This document shows positions 9,003-17,549 of a DNA stretch of 64,000 bases, piece after piece. The translations under genes were made by a program, and so were the position numbers. Every line of letters begins with the position of its first letter. Within the stretch, counting starts at the first letter, position 1. The stretch comes from JAIBDK01 sp965261915 (lineage in GTDB: Bacteria > Pseudomonadota > Gammaproteobacteria > Arenicellales > Poriferihabitantaceae), in NCBI GenBank assembly GCA_965261915.1, contig CBDHDW010000013.1, forward strand, positions 806,001 through 870,000, in the 5' to 3' direction. The notes under the pieces were generated by a model. That model searched no databases and was not told where the DNA came from. It worked only from the letters and a program-made list of their open reading frames with translations.

Positions 9003-9478
9003 AACTTTCACCTCCTTTCCGTTGTCGTCTTTTTCCCCAACGGAGTTTGTAGGCGTGTAATCCGATCCTTACAACCAGTGCAACTGCCACTTTGCGCTGC
9101 TCCTTTAAATTTTCCAACATTTTTACACAGCGTTGTACCGTTTTGTCAGTATAAGAACTGCGCTTTTGAATGTTGGATAAAGTTAGTGTGCTGAGAATTG
9201 ATTTTGATGGCTCTTCTCCGCTTTGCTGAGTGAAAAAAAGATGCCGACCTGGTTCCCCCTGGAGTGGATCCAGCCGCAATCACTGGGCTTTTCAGCCCGT
9301 TAATCGAAAACCGAACCCGCAAATTCGGCATTCGAGACACCCACCGGATTTGCACTGAAAATGCCGGCATCTGGTTCGGTTTTGTGGCTAACTTATCAGG
9401 CAATAGAGACCCTAAGTTGCTGAAACTTCAGGGTTAATATAACAATCGCAATCGTCTGTGTTCACAGACGGGACTGGG
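9003..9478. other. about 475 bp without a recognisable gene
   Basis: This lies between the IS3 relic and the tRNA. A 92-codon minus-strand frame (9001-9279) is open but resembles nothing I know and has a composition unlike its neighbours. Small hairpins such as ggcttttcagcc are present. Nothing else was seen. Confidence 0.4.
9453..9470 (-). terminator. hairpin downstream of tRNA-Ser, possible terminator
   Basis: A perfect 8-bp stem (cgtctgtg / cacagacg) with a 2-base loop begins eight bases after the tRNA CCA end in the direction of transcription. The following bases are only moderately T-rich, so it may be a 3'-end processing or pausing structure, not a strong terminator. Confidence 0.45.
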
Positions 9479-9569
9479 TGGCGGAGAGAGAGGGATTCGA
9501 ACCCTCGAAGAGCTATTAACCCTTACGCCCTTAGCAGGGGCGCGCCTTCAGCCACTCGGCCACCTCTCC
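9479..9569 (-). tRNA. tRNA-Ser (anticodon GCU)
   Basis: The minus strand reads GGAGAGGTGGCCGAG at the 5' end, has the long variable arm of a class II tRNA, a T-loop GGTTCGAATCC, and an encoded CCA. The anticodon stem-loop is CGCCC-CTGCTAA-GGGCG, giving anticodon GCU, which reads AGC/AGU. The acceptor stem pairs fully with one G-U at the seventh pair. It lies just downstream of csrA, the usual gammaproteobacterial csrA-tRNA-Ser order. Confidence 0.96.
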
Positions 9570-9589
9570 TGTATTGTCAAATGATCTAA

Positions 9590-9850
9590 TTAGGAATTAT
9601 GCGGATCCGGACCATCCATGTGATCATCATAGCTATCGTTATCTTTTTGATCATTTTGGTTTCCCATTCCATCGTCTCCACCACCTTGCTCATGCTTAAT
9701 TCGGTAGTAAATTTCTTCACGGTGAACTGGAATATCTTTTGGTGCATTGATGCCAATTCGAACCTGAGTGCCTCTAACACCCAAAACGGTTAATCGAACG
9801 TCGTCACCTATGTGCACAGATTCGCCAATGCGGCGAGTGAGTATTAACAT
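9590..9850 (-). CDS. csrA: carbon storage regulator CsrA with an acidic C-terminal tail
   Basis: CsrA is a dimeric RNA-binding regulator that represses or stabilises mRNAs at GGA motifs. The first 55 residues are canonical (MLILTRRIGESVHIGD, VLGVRGTQVRIGINAPKD, VHREEIY) and include the RNA-binding VHREE segment. At 86 residues it is longer than the usual 60-65. The extra tail is rich in Asp, Gly and Asn (GGGDDGMGNQNDQKDND) and has no obvious fold. AGGAG lies 11 bases before the ATG. It follows lysC on the same strand, the normal gammaproteobacterial order. Confidence 0.95.
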   Translation of the reverse strand: MLILTRRIGESVHIGDDVRLTVLGVRGTQVRIGINAPKDIPVHREEIYYRIKHEQGGGDDGMGNQNDQKDNDSYDDHMDGPDPHNS

Positions 9851-9986
9851 TTTGCTCTGCTCCTGGTTAATTACAATTTCACTGAATCCGGAACTGCCAA
9901 TCTGTAATCTATACCATGGCTCTTGGATTCAGATCGCGACCCTATACAACGGCCTCGATTTTTTCAATGACTAGCACAACACAGTT

Positions 9987-11216
9987 TTATATATTTGCGT
10001 CAGATTCGTCAAGTCTAAATGCGCTGTGCAAAGCCCGCACAGCCAGTTCAGTGTATTCCCGATCTATTGTCACGGAAATTTTGATTTCTGAAGTCGATAT
10101 CATCTGAATATTAATTCCCTTGTCAGAAAGCGCCTTGAACATACTGGTTGCGATTCCTGCGTGTGACCTCATGCCAACACCGACAACAGAGATTTTAGCC
10201 AGATTTGTGTCACCGACCACAGTTTCAGCGTCCAACTCTTTTACTATGGGCTCTAGGATTTCAATACTTTTCGGCAAATCATCCTGATTAATGGTGAAGG
10301 TAAAATCGGTCAATTCACCGGTGCCAATATTCTGAACAATCATATCCACATTGATATGCGCGTCGGAAACCGGACCGAGAATGCTATAGGCAATTCCCGG
10401 GCGATCCGGCACCCCGCGAATGGTTACTTTAGCTTCGTTATCAACTGATGTTATACCTGAAATCAGAGGCTGTTCCATACTTTTATCCTCATAACTGATT
10501 AATGTACCGGGGCCTGCCTGAAATGAAGACAATACCCGAATGGGAACGTTATATTTACTGGCAAATTCAACAGCACGAATTTGCATTACTTTGGCGCCAG
10601 CTCCAGACAATTCGAGCATTTCCTCGAATGTAATTCGGTCCAGTCGCCTGGCATTTTCGACAACTCTTGGATCAGCGGTATAAACACCGTCAACATCCGT
10701 GAAAATTCGGCACTCATCCGCCTGCAAAGCCGCAGCCATTGCAACGGCTGTGGTATCGGATCCACCTCGTCCCAGCGTAGTGATATTATTCTCATCACTA
10801 ATTCCCTGAAAACCGGCGACAACAACCACATTGCCACTATCCAACTCGGATTTGACTCGCTCGCTGTCGATACTTTCGATGCGAGCCTTACCGTGAATAC
10901 TGTCTGTTTTGATGGGAATCTGGAAGCCGGTATACGATACAGCGGATTGCCCCAGTTCCTGAAGCGCCATGGATAATAATCCGATGGTGACTTGTTCGCC
11001 TGTTGAAACAACGGCATCCATTTCTCGAGCGCAGGGGTTCGCGGTTATTTCTCTGGCCATTCCAATCAAACGATTGGTTTCTCCACTCATGGCGGAAACG
11101 ACGACAACCATTTGATCACCCTGCCGAGCATCTTCGGCAACGCTTTTGGCTACGGCCTGAATTCTTTCAACGGAACCGACGGAGGTTCCACCATATTTTT
11201 CGACAATTAGAGGCAA
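9987..11216 (-). CDS. lysC: aspartate kinase
   Basis: This enzyme phosphorylates L-aspartate, the first step toward lysine, threonine and methionine. The 409-residue protein has the kinase motif VEKYGGTSVGS at the N-terminus, GRGGSDTTAVA mid-domain and two C-terminal ACT domains (TIRGVPDRPGIAYSIL and ISVVGVGMRSHAGIA), where allosteric effectors normally bind. The start codon is TTG at 11216: it places MPLIVEKYGGTS exactly where the family begins and no in-frame ATG precedes it. It sits between alaS and csrA, a classical gammaproteobacterial order. Confidence 0.96.
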   Translation of the reverse strand: MPLIVEKYGGTSVGSVERIQAVAKSVAEDARQGDQMVVVVSAMSGETNRLIGMAREITANPCAREMDAVVSTGEQVTIGLLSMALQELGQSAVSYTGFQIPIKTDSIHGKARIESIDSERVKSELDSGNVVVVAGFQGISDENNITTLGRGGSDTTAVAMAAALQADECRIFTDVDGVYTADPRVVENARRLDRITFEEMLELSGAGAKVMQIRAVEFASKYNVPIRVLSSFQAGPGTLISYEDKSMEQPLISGITSVDNEAKVTIRGVPDRPGIAYSILGPVSDAHINVDMIVQNIGTGELTDFTFTINQDDLPKSIEILEPIVKELDAETVVGDTNLAKISVVGVGMRSHAGIATSMFKALSDKGINIQMISTSEIKISVTIDREYTELAVRALHSAFRLDESDANI

Positions 11217-11384
11217 ATTTCAAATACTAAGCAAATTTTGCTGATTTATACGCCAGGAGCGTATGGCGCGCGATTTAAACTGTTCTGAATAAAAAAGTAA
11301 AGCGCTATCGTGCGCTGTTTGAGATATCGATATTTAATTTGTAAAGATCACCCGAAGCGGCCTGCAACCAGACCAATGACGCGA

Positions 11385-13976
11385 TCAGGAATTTGCCTCA
11401 ACCCATGAATAAGCAGCATCTATCGCTTCCGATATTGCACCTGGATCACCTCCTCCACCTTGCGCCAAATCTGGGCGTCCCCCGCCTTTACCACCAACAA
11501 TGGGGGATATTTCCCTAATCAAATCACCCGCTTTAAGTGTCGTATTCAAATCCTTGCTAATTCCTGCGATTAACGTCACTTTCCCTTCCGTTGCTCCGGC
11601 TACCAAAACGACTCCCGAACCCAGTTTATTCTTCCATTGGTCTACAACCATTCGCATTGACTTTACATCCGCATCATCCTGGCGAACTGCCACAACCCTG
11701 ATGCCTTTGACTTCTCGGACATTGTCTTCAGCTGACCCTCCCGTTGCCAGACGGGCCTGCAGTTGTTGAATCTGCTTCTGTTGTTGTTTTTGGGTTTCCA
11801 ACAAACCTTGGATTCTTGACATTAAATTTTCAGGTGTTGCCTTCAAAAACGTTGAAATTTCCTTAAGACTGTCAATTTGAGCATTCATATAATCCTCAGC
11901 CGACTGGCTCGTTAACGCTTCGATTCGGCGAATTCCATTGGCGATCCCGGTTTCGGACAAAATTTTAAAATAACCAATATCACCGGTTCGATTCACGTGG
12001 GTACCGCCGCAAAGCTCGAAGGAGAAATCACCCATCTTTATTGTCCTGACCTGAGAATCATATTTTTCACCGAAAAGAGCAGCAGCTCCAGCTGATTTCG
12101 CATCTTCGAGCGCCATTGTTTCTACTGTTACCTTGTGATTTTCTCGAATATTCAGATTGACCATCTCTTCGATTCGCGCTAATTGCGCTTTCTCAACTCC
12201 CTCAAAGTGAGAAAAATCAAACCGCAGCCGTGCCGGTTCAACCAAAGACCCTTTCTGTGCAACATGATCTCCCAGTTCCTGTTTTAACGCTTCATGCAGC
12301 AAATGAGTTGCAGAGTGGTTGTTTGCGCTGGCATGTCTGCTAACCGGATTCACCGACGCGGTGCCGATAGCTCCAGCTTCAATGCCTCCACCGTCAACTT
12401 CACCAATATGCGCAATCACTTTATTAGCCAAATATTGACAGTCCGATACCGTGAAGTCGCTTCCATTTAAATCCAGAACTCCGGTATCACCAATCTGACC
12501 TCCGCTTTCGGCATAAAAAGGCGTTTCAGCCAATACGATAATTCCTTCTTCTCCGACCTCCAATTGATGCACTTCCACGCCGTCTTTGAGCAGTGCTGCC
12601 ACTGAAACTTCATAGTCCAGATTTTGATAGCCTACAAATTTCGTATTTGACTGACCGGCAACTTTTATTGCACTTCCCTTGGAAAACTGACTGGCAGAGC
12701 GTGCTCTGTCACGCTGCTCGTTCATGGATTTTTCGAACTGATCCGAATCGATGGACAAGTTCAGCTCTCTGGCCACGTCAGCGGTGAGATCCGCAGGAAA
12801 CCCGTAGGTATCATAAAGTTTAAAGACAACGTCACCCGGAATAACCCCACCATCGAGTGCCGAAATCTCCTGATCAAGAATCTTGAGCCCCTGTTCGAGC
12901 GTCTCATTAAATTTTTCATTTTCCTGTTTAAGGATACGCTCAACCATGGACTGCGCTTTCACAAGCTCAGGAAAGGCATCTCCCATCTCCTTTACCAACG
13001 GTGCTACCAACGCATGCATAAACGGTTGGCGGCACCCTGACTGATACCCGTGCCGTACCGCACGTCTGATGATACGCCGCAATACATACCCTCTTCCTTC
13101 ATTCGAGGGAATTACGCCGTCAACAATCATAAACGCAGCGGATCGAATATGATCAGCTATCACTCGCAACGATTTACTGGCGTGGTCCTCAACTCCCACC
13201 GATTTAGCGGCAGATGCGATTAAACGCTGGAACAGGTCAATTTCATAATTGCTGTGAACATGCTGCAAAACTGCCGCCATTCGTTCCAGCCCCATTCCAG
13301 TATCAACCGAAGGTTTGGGTAATGGTTCCAGCGTTCCATCTTCGTGCCGATTGAACTGCATGAATACCAGATTCCAGATTTCTACGTAACGGTCTCCATC
13401 CTCGTCAGGAGTCCCAGGCGGCCCCCCTTCTACTTCTGGCCCATGGTCATAGAAAATCTCCGAACACGGGCCGCATGGACCGGTATCACCCATTTGCCAA
13501 AAATTATCTTTGGCGCCAATGCGCGCGACACGTTCCCGGGGAACACCAATCTGATTAAGCCAGATATTTTCCGCTTCATCATCTTCTTCAAAAACCGTTA
13601 TCCATAGGCGATTGGCTGGCAGTCCAAACTCTTCAGTCAATAACTCCCAAGCGTAGCGAATAGCGTCTTCCTTGAAATAGTCGCCAAAACTAAAATTACC
13701 CAACATCTCAAAAAACGTGTGATGCCTTGCGGTGTATCCCACATTCTCAAGATCATTGTGTTTGCCACCGGCTCGCACACAACGCTGAGAGGTTGTTGCC
13801 CGTTGGTAATCCCGGACCTCTTCCCCTAGAAACAAATCCTTGAACTGCACCATTCCGGCATTGGTAAAAAGCAACGTTGGGTCGTTGGCAGGAACTAATG
13901 GACTGCTTGAGACAATTTCATGCCCCTGTTTCTCAAAGTAGCTCAGGAACTTTTGCCTGATTTCACTCGTTTTCAT
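11385..13976 (-). CDS. alaS: alanyl-tRNA synthetase
   Basis: This enzyme charges tRNA-Ala. At 863 residues it is close to the E. coli length (876). Visible landmarks in order are: the class II catalytic start (FLSYFEKQGHEIV, LLFTNAGMVQFKD), GMGLERMAAVLQ, the editing-domain zinc motif NNHSATHLLH with a later CGGTHV, and the C-Ala domain ending GGGRPDLAQGGGGD. The gene lies 68 bp downstream of recX on the same strand, and lysC follows. Confidence 0.97.
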   Translation of the reverse strand: MKTSEIRQKFLSYFEKQGHEIVSSSPLVPANDPTLLFTNAGMVQFKDLFLGEEVRDYQRATTSQRCVRAGGKHNDLENVGYTARHHTFFEMLGNFSFGDYFKEDAIRYAWELLTEEFGLPANRLWITVFEEDDEAENIWLNQIGVPRERVARIGAKDNFWQMGDTGPCGPCSEIFYDHGPEVEGGPPGTPDEDGDRYVEIWNLVFMQFNRHEDGTLEPLPKPSVDTGMGLERMAAVLQHVHSNYEIDLFQRLIASAAKSVGVEDHASKSLRVIADHIRSAAFMIVDGVIPSNEGRGYVLRRIIRRAVRHGYQSGCRQPFMHALVAPLVKEMGDAFPELVKAQSMVERILKQENEKFNETLEQGLKILDQEISALDGGVIPGDVVFKLYDTYGFPADLTADVARELNLSIDSDQFEKSMNEQRDRARSASQFSKGSAIKVAGQSNTKFVGYQNLDYEVSVAALLKDGVEVHQLEVGEEGIIVLAETPFYAESGGQIGDTGVLDLNGSDFTVSDCQYLANKVIAHIGEVDGGGIEAGAIGTASVNPVSRHASANNHSATHLLHEALKQELGDHVAQKGSLVEPARLRFDFSHFEGVEKAQLARIEEMVNLNIRENHKVTVETMALEDAKSAGAAALFGEKYDSQVRTIKMGDFSFELCGGTHVNRTGDIGYFKILSETGIANGIRRIEALTSQSAEDYMNAQIDSLKEISTFLKATPENLMSRIQGLLETQKQQQKQIQQLQARLATGGSAEDNVREVKGIRVVAVRQDDADVKSMRMVVDQWKNKLGSGVVLVAGATEGKVTLIAGISKDLNTTLKAGDLIREISPIVGGKGGGRPDLAQGGGGDPGAISEAIDAAYSWVEANS

Positions 13977-14044
13977 ATCTGTGGTGATAATTTAGACTAT
14001 TTTTTCGTATGCCTTGATTAGCGGTATTGATACATTTTCCACAA

Positions 14045-14449
14045 TCAAGATTCATGAAATTCCGGTATATATTCCGCACCAAATCCCCGTTGCTGTAAAA
14101 ATCGTGCCTGTCGCGCCCATTCTGTATACGACGGAGGTGGTTTTCTGCCAAATTTTCGAATGCGCACTGAATCTGCCAGATCATGCCAGCGATTCTGATA
14201 TGCTGCCATTACTGTTTCAACAATGACCGAATCTACCTGATTTTGAGATAGTTCGTGGACTATTTTCACTGGCCCTTTTCCTGAATTAAATCGCGCTCGA
14301 CAGATCATTTCCGCAAATCGAAAATCTGATTGTGCATTGTTCTCGATCAAACGTTGAATCGCTGTTTCAATCTCCTCTTCTGGAGCCATCCTGCGAAACC
14401 GGGTTTTTAGCTGATACACGCTATATTCCCTTCGGCTCAACATCTTATA
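14045..14449 (-). pseudogene. recX: recX, 3' part (interrupted by IS630 element)
   Basis: This is the main body of RecX, the small helical protein that modulates RecA filaments. The first in-frame ATG in this piece (14443) gives 132 residues starting MLSRREYSVYQLKTRF. It continues with AIQRLIENNAQSD, ICRARFNSGKGPVKI and WARQARFLQQRGF, all normal RecX features. The natural first 21 codons lie on the other side of an IS630 element and join in frame if the element and one TA copy are removed. The fragment might still be expressed from the internal ATG, but it would lack the first helix. Confidence 0.88.
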
Positions 14450-14458
14450 CCAACGGCT

Positions 14459-14980
14459 CTATTGATTGACTGTTTTGGCCCAATTACGTGATGTAATTGA
14501 TGTGATTGCCTGTTTGTTCTCTGCGAAGAAATTCCAAGCATCGCAGCATTTGTCGACGATCTCATCGTAGGATTCAAACACAGAGATTGCCAGCTTGTTG
14601 GCGCGCAGGTAGGCCCAAACGTTTTCCATCGGGTTGAGTTCTGGCGCATAGGGCGGGAGTTTGAGCAGGGTGATGTTGTCTGGCACTTCCAGTTTTGCTG
14701 ATCCGTGCCAGCCTGCACCGTCGAGGATGAGCAAGGCATGGGCACCTGCCGCGACCGTCCTGGCGATCTCGCACAGATGTGTATTCATAGCGGACGTGTC
14801 CGCATGCGGCATGATCAGCGCAGCAGCCTCGGCGCGTTCGGGACAAACCGCGCCGAAGATATAGCCCGACGTATAACGTGTATCACGCGGCGCACGCGGC
14901 CGGGTTCCCCGTTCGGCCCATATACGTGTCAGCGTCCCTTGCTGACCCACACGAGCTTCGTCCTGAAACCAAATCTCCAA
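14459..14980 (-). CDS. IS630 transposase, second frame (DDE catalytic domain)
   Basis: This is the C-terminal catalytic half of the IS630 transposase: IWFQDEARVGQQG supplies the first Asp, HALLILDGAGWHGS the second, and YAPELNPMENVWAYLR the terminal acidic residue typical of IS630. The domain continues upstream of 14980 without a start codon to the A-run near 15043, so it is most likely made only as a frameshift fusion with the first frame. Its G+C is clearly above that of the flanking recX and recA, consistent with recent arrival. Confidence 0.88.
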   Translation of the reverse strand: MEIWFQDEARVGQQGTLTRIWAERGTRPRAPRDTRYTSGYIFGAVCPERAEAAALIMPHADTSAMNTHLCEIARTVAAGAHALLILDGAGWHGSAKLEVPDNITLLKLPPYAPELNPMENVWAYLRANKLAISVFESYDEIVDKCCDAWNFFAENKQAITSITSRNWAKTVNQ

Positions 14981-15015
14981 TGGTTTGCCGCAGGCCGTTT
15001 TGGGCAGAACGGCCG

Positions 15016-15522
15016 CTACCTCTGCAGCGAAGTTTTTTTAAACGCATCCTGCGCATCCGGGTCGGATTTCGGATGCTGCGGGCGCACAGACAAGCGTCGA
15101 AAACCAAGTTTTACCAGTTGTTTGCCAACGGTCCGCTCATGCATGACAACGCCAAAGCACTCCTCAATCTTGCGCTTGAGGTCAATGCGCCGCCAGCGCA
15201 CCACGCCGTCCGTTTCGGGATCCGGCCCCTCACGCACAAGCGATGCCAACTCCGCCTTCTGTGCCACGCTGAGCAGGGGCTGCCGTCCTGGCGAACGCCG
15301 GTTCGAGAGACCCTCAATCCCCGTGTCATTGTAACGGTGTACCCAGTCACGCAACGTCTGACGGTCCATCCCGCAGTTCTCGGCCGCCGTCTTGCGGTCA
15401 GTGCCGTCCAAAATCAACGCAATCGCCAGCATCCGTCGGGCCGCTTTCGCGTCCCTGCACGCCGCTGCGGCGCGCCGAAGATCGCAGGCCGACTTGTCCG
15501 TTCGCATAATCCCTACTGTCAT
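15016..15522 (-). CDS. IS630 transposase, first frame (DNA-binding helices)
   Basis: This is the N-terminal part of the IS630 transposase with helix-turn-helix regions (RRMLAIALILDGTDRKTAAE, then TLRDWVHRYNDTG) and a second winged-helix region (VMHERTVGKQLVKLGF). The frame ends AFKKTSLQR-stop. A TTTAAAAAAAC tract lies at the Phe-Lys-Lys codons, and slipping back one base there gives KKNFAAEVAAVLPK, which continues into the catalytic frame. This is a standard programmed -1 frameshift arrangement for the family. Confidence 0.88.
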   Translation of the reverse strand: MTVGIMRTDKSACDLRRAAAACRDAKAARRMLAIALILDGTDRKTAAENCGMDRQTLRDWVHRYNDTGIEGLSNRRSPGRQPLLSVAQKAELASLVREGPDPETDGVVRWRRIDLKRKIEECFGVVMHERTVGKQLVKLGFRRLSVRPQHPKSDPDAQDAFKKTSLQR

Positions 15523-15604
15523 TAATACCTCCTATGATGATGACTACTGAATCACTTCAAATTCCCCGTGGAAAGCACAAAGTGTCAAATCCTTGGGCCG
15601 TTGG

Positions 15605-15668
15605 TATTATAAGCGTGTTCGATGAGGTCATGTGAAGACGAGGCATGCTCCTCGTCTTCAAATTCCAT
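15605..15668 (-). pseudogene. recX: recX, 5' part (first 21 codons)
   Basis: An ATG at 15668 opens MEFEDEEHASSSHDLIEHAY, and after removal of the IS630 element the frame runs into KMLSRREYS of the downstream piece. The rejoined protein would be 153 residues, a normal RecX size. It starts 81 bp downstream of the recA stop, the usual recA-recX arrangement. Confidence 0.82.
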
Positions 15669-15749
15669 CGACACCAGAACCGCTCGTGAAAAATATCTCT
15701 AATTCAACAACTGATTGGTAACATCCGATCAGGACTGCTTCGCCGCTTC

Positions 15750-16787
15750 CTAGGATTGATCGGTATCGGCATCGATTTCAACCGAATTCGGGTCAACCGA
15801 GATATTTTTCTTTATCCTGATCTGCGCTTCGATCTCATCAGCCATGGCGGGATTTTCTTTGAGAAACCCTCTAACGTTGTCCCGCCCCTGACCAATACGA
15901 TCAGAACCGTAGCTATACCACGCGCCCGATTTTTCAACGATACCAACTTCAACGCCAAGATCGATTAATTCGCCGTGCTTCGAAACGCCTTCGCTGTACA
16001 GAATATCGAACTCGGTTTGCTTAAATGGCGGTGCAACCTTGTTTTTTACAACTTTAACACGGGTCTGGTTACCCAGAATCTCGTCACCTTTCTTGATCGC
16101 ACCAATCCGCCGGATATCCAGCCGCACAGATGAATAAAACTTCAATGCGTTGCCACCGGTGGTGGTCTCAGGATTTCCAAACATCACGCCAATTTTCATA
16201 CGAATCTGGTTGATAAAAATCATCATGGTATTAGAACGCTTGATGTTCGCAGTTAACTTTCTCAAAGCCTGAGACATTAATCTTGCTTGCAACCCCATAT
16301 GGGAATCACCCATATCTCCCTCGATTTCCGCCTTGGGCGTAAGCGCAGCAACGGAATCAACGACAACCACATCCACAGCGGCTGAGCGAACCAGCATATC
16401 TGCAATTTCCAGCGCTTGCTCTCCAGTATCAGGTTGGGAAACCAGCAGCTCATCAATATTGACACCCAGTTTTTCAGCGTAACTTGGATCCAATGCGTGC
16501 TCGGCGTCTATAAAAGCCGCTGTACCACCTTGCTTTTGTGCTTCAGCAATGACGGATAATGTCATGGTGGTTTTACCTGAAGACTCAGGACCGTAGATCT
16601 CGATCACTCTGCCGCGAGGCAACCCGCCTATTCCCAGCGCGATATCCAGCCCTAGTGATCCTGTCGAATAACTTTGTATATCCTGGGCAATGTCTGAGTC
16701 CCCCAAACGCATGACAGATCCCTTGCCAAATTGACGATCGATTTGACCGAGCGCCGCATCCAGCGCCTTTTTTTTATTTTCATCCAT
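15750..16787 (-). CDS. recA: recombinase RecA
   Basis: RecA is the ATP-dependent strand-exchange protein and co-protease for LexA. The 345-residue protein has Walker A GPESSGKTT at 66-74, the VVVVDSVAAL Walker B strand, the L2-loop region IRMKIGVMFGNPETTTGG and an acidic C-terminal tail (SVEIDADTD). The ATG has a GAGAAAG box upstream. I saw no CTG-N10-CAG LexA box in the roughly 130 bases upstream on either reading, which is unusual for recA. It is followed by the broken recX. Confidence 0.98.
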   Translation of the reverse strand: MDENKKKALDAALGQIDRQFGKGSVMRLGDSDIAQDIQSYSTGSLGLDIALGIGGLPRGRVIEIYGPESSGKTTMTLSVIAEAQKQGGTAAFIDAEHALDPSYAEKLGVNIDELLVSQPDTGEQALEIADMLVRSAAVDVVVVDSVAALTPKAEIEGDMGDSHMGLQARLMSQALRKLTANIKRSNTMMIFINQIRMKIGVMFGNPETTTGGNALKFYSSVRLDIRRIGAIKKGDEILGNQTRVKVVKNKVAPPFKQTEFDILYSEGVSKHGELIDLGVEVGIVEKSGAWYSYGSDRIGQGRDNVRGFLKENPAMADEIEAQIRIKKNISVDPNSVEIDADTDQS

Positions 16788-16923
16788 TATTAAACTTTCT
16801 CGCTATTTTCAGTTATATTTTTTGTCGATATTGACCCCAAAATTATCCCACAAGGCGCCCGGGACAACCAGTACGAAGGGCCTTTAATTTGTCTTAATTT
16901 TGAGAAAATCAAGAATCAGCGAA

Positions 16924-17430
16924 TCAGTTTTCGAATTCCCCGGGGCGAGCGAATTGCACCGACTCAACATTGCCTCCAAACTCATTCTCCCAGTCCAATA
17001 TGGCGATCGCCGCAGTAGTCATCAATTTCTCACCATCGAAGTACCTGGAATCCGGATAGAGTTCCAAAAGCGTTAAATCCAGACCGGGATTGTGCGCGAC
17101 GACCATCACACTGTCATGTTGGTGCAGTGCCGTTTCAATCTCATCAATGATGGTTTTACGGGATGCCAGATACAGACTATCGAGAAATCGGACCTGCGAC
17201 CGGTTTTCGTCCCATCCGCTTCCGAGAAAAACCTCATCCAGCGTTTCCCTGGTCCGTACAGCGGTAGAACACAAAACCACATCTGGTTGAAACGAATGAC
17301 TCTTTAACCATTCACCAACACGGGGTGCGTCCCGGCTTCCGCGATGATTTAGCGGTCGATGGAAATCGCAATCAACTGCCGTATGCCAAGCCGATTTTGC
17401 GTGGCGAAGCAGAATAAGACGTTTCGTCAT
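16924..17430 (-). CDS. sixA: SixA-type phosphohistidine phosphatase
   Basis: This is a 168-residue histidine-phosphatase-superfamily protein like SixA, which removes phosphate from phosphohistidine in phosphorelay and PTS-type proteins. The start at 17430 gives MTKRLILLRHAKSAWHT, with the catalytic RHA motif; the frame to 17577 upstream lacks family features. Other landmarks are LNHRGSRDAPRVGEWL, VLCSTAVRTRETL and the second catalytic His in VMVVAHNPGLD. It precedes recA on the same strand with 136 bp between, and an IS1182 element lies upstream. Confidence 0.88.
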   Translation of the reverse strand: MTKRLILLRHAKSAWHTAVDCDFHRPLNHRGSRDAPRVGEWLKSHSFQPDVVLCSTAVRTRETLDEVFLGSGWDENRSQVRFLDSLYLASRKTIIDEIETALHQHDSVMVVAHNPGLDLTLLELYPDSRYFDGEKLMTTAAIAILDWENEFGGNVESVQFARPGEFEN

Positions 17431-17549
17431 GGCATGTATAGCCTTTGGTGTTTTATTAACAGTAAGAGCTTTGCATAATGATCGGAACTGCGGCTTCAGC
17501 CACGCAAAAAACCAATATTTGCCATTCTCGCGAAATTCGTCATTCCTGC

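Larger units (their letters stand above)
14450..15604 (-). mobile_element. IS630-family insertion sequence (1155 bp) inside recX
   Basis: The element begins ccaacggctc and ends with the inverse ccgttgg, and it is bounded on both sides by TA (14448-14449 and 15605-15606), the dinucleotide duplication expected of IS630/Tc1-type transposition. It contains two overlapping transposase frames joined by a slippery A-run. Removing it restores an uninterrupted recX. Confidence 0.9.

Noticed and set aside
9001..9279. Open minus-strand frame of 92 codons between the IS3 relic and tRNA-Ser
   Set aside because: No family resemblance, no ribosome binding site, composition typical of chance frames, and its 3' end touches the IS3 remnant.
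14705..15525. Two long plus-strand frames (209 and 215 codons) across the IS630 element
   Set aside because: They are antisense to the transposase; the GC-rich element opens long shadow frames, and their residues match no family.
17465..17478. agagctttgcataa upstream of sixA as another IS5 terminus
   Set aside because: It lacks two bases relative to the IS5 end (agagacctttgcataa) and has no partner; may be coincidence.
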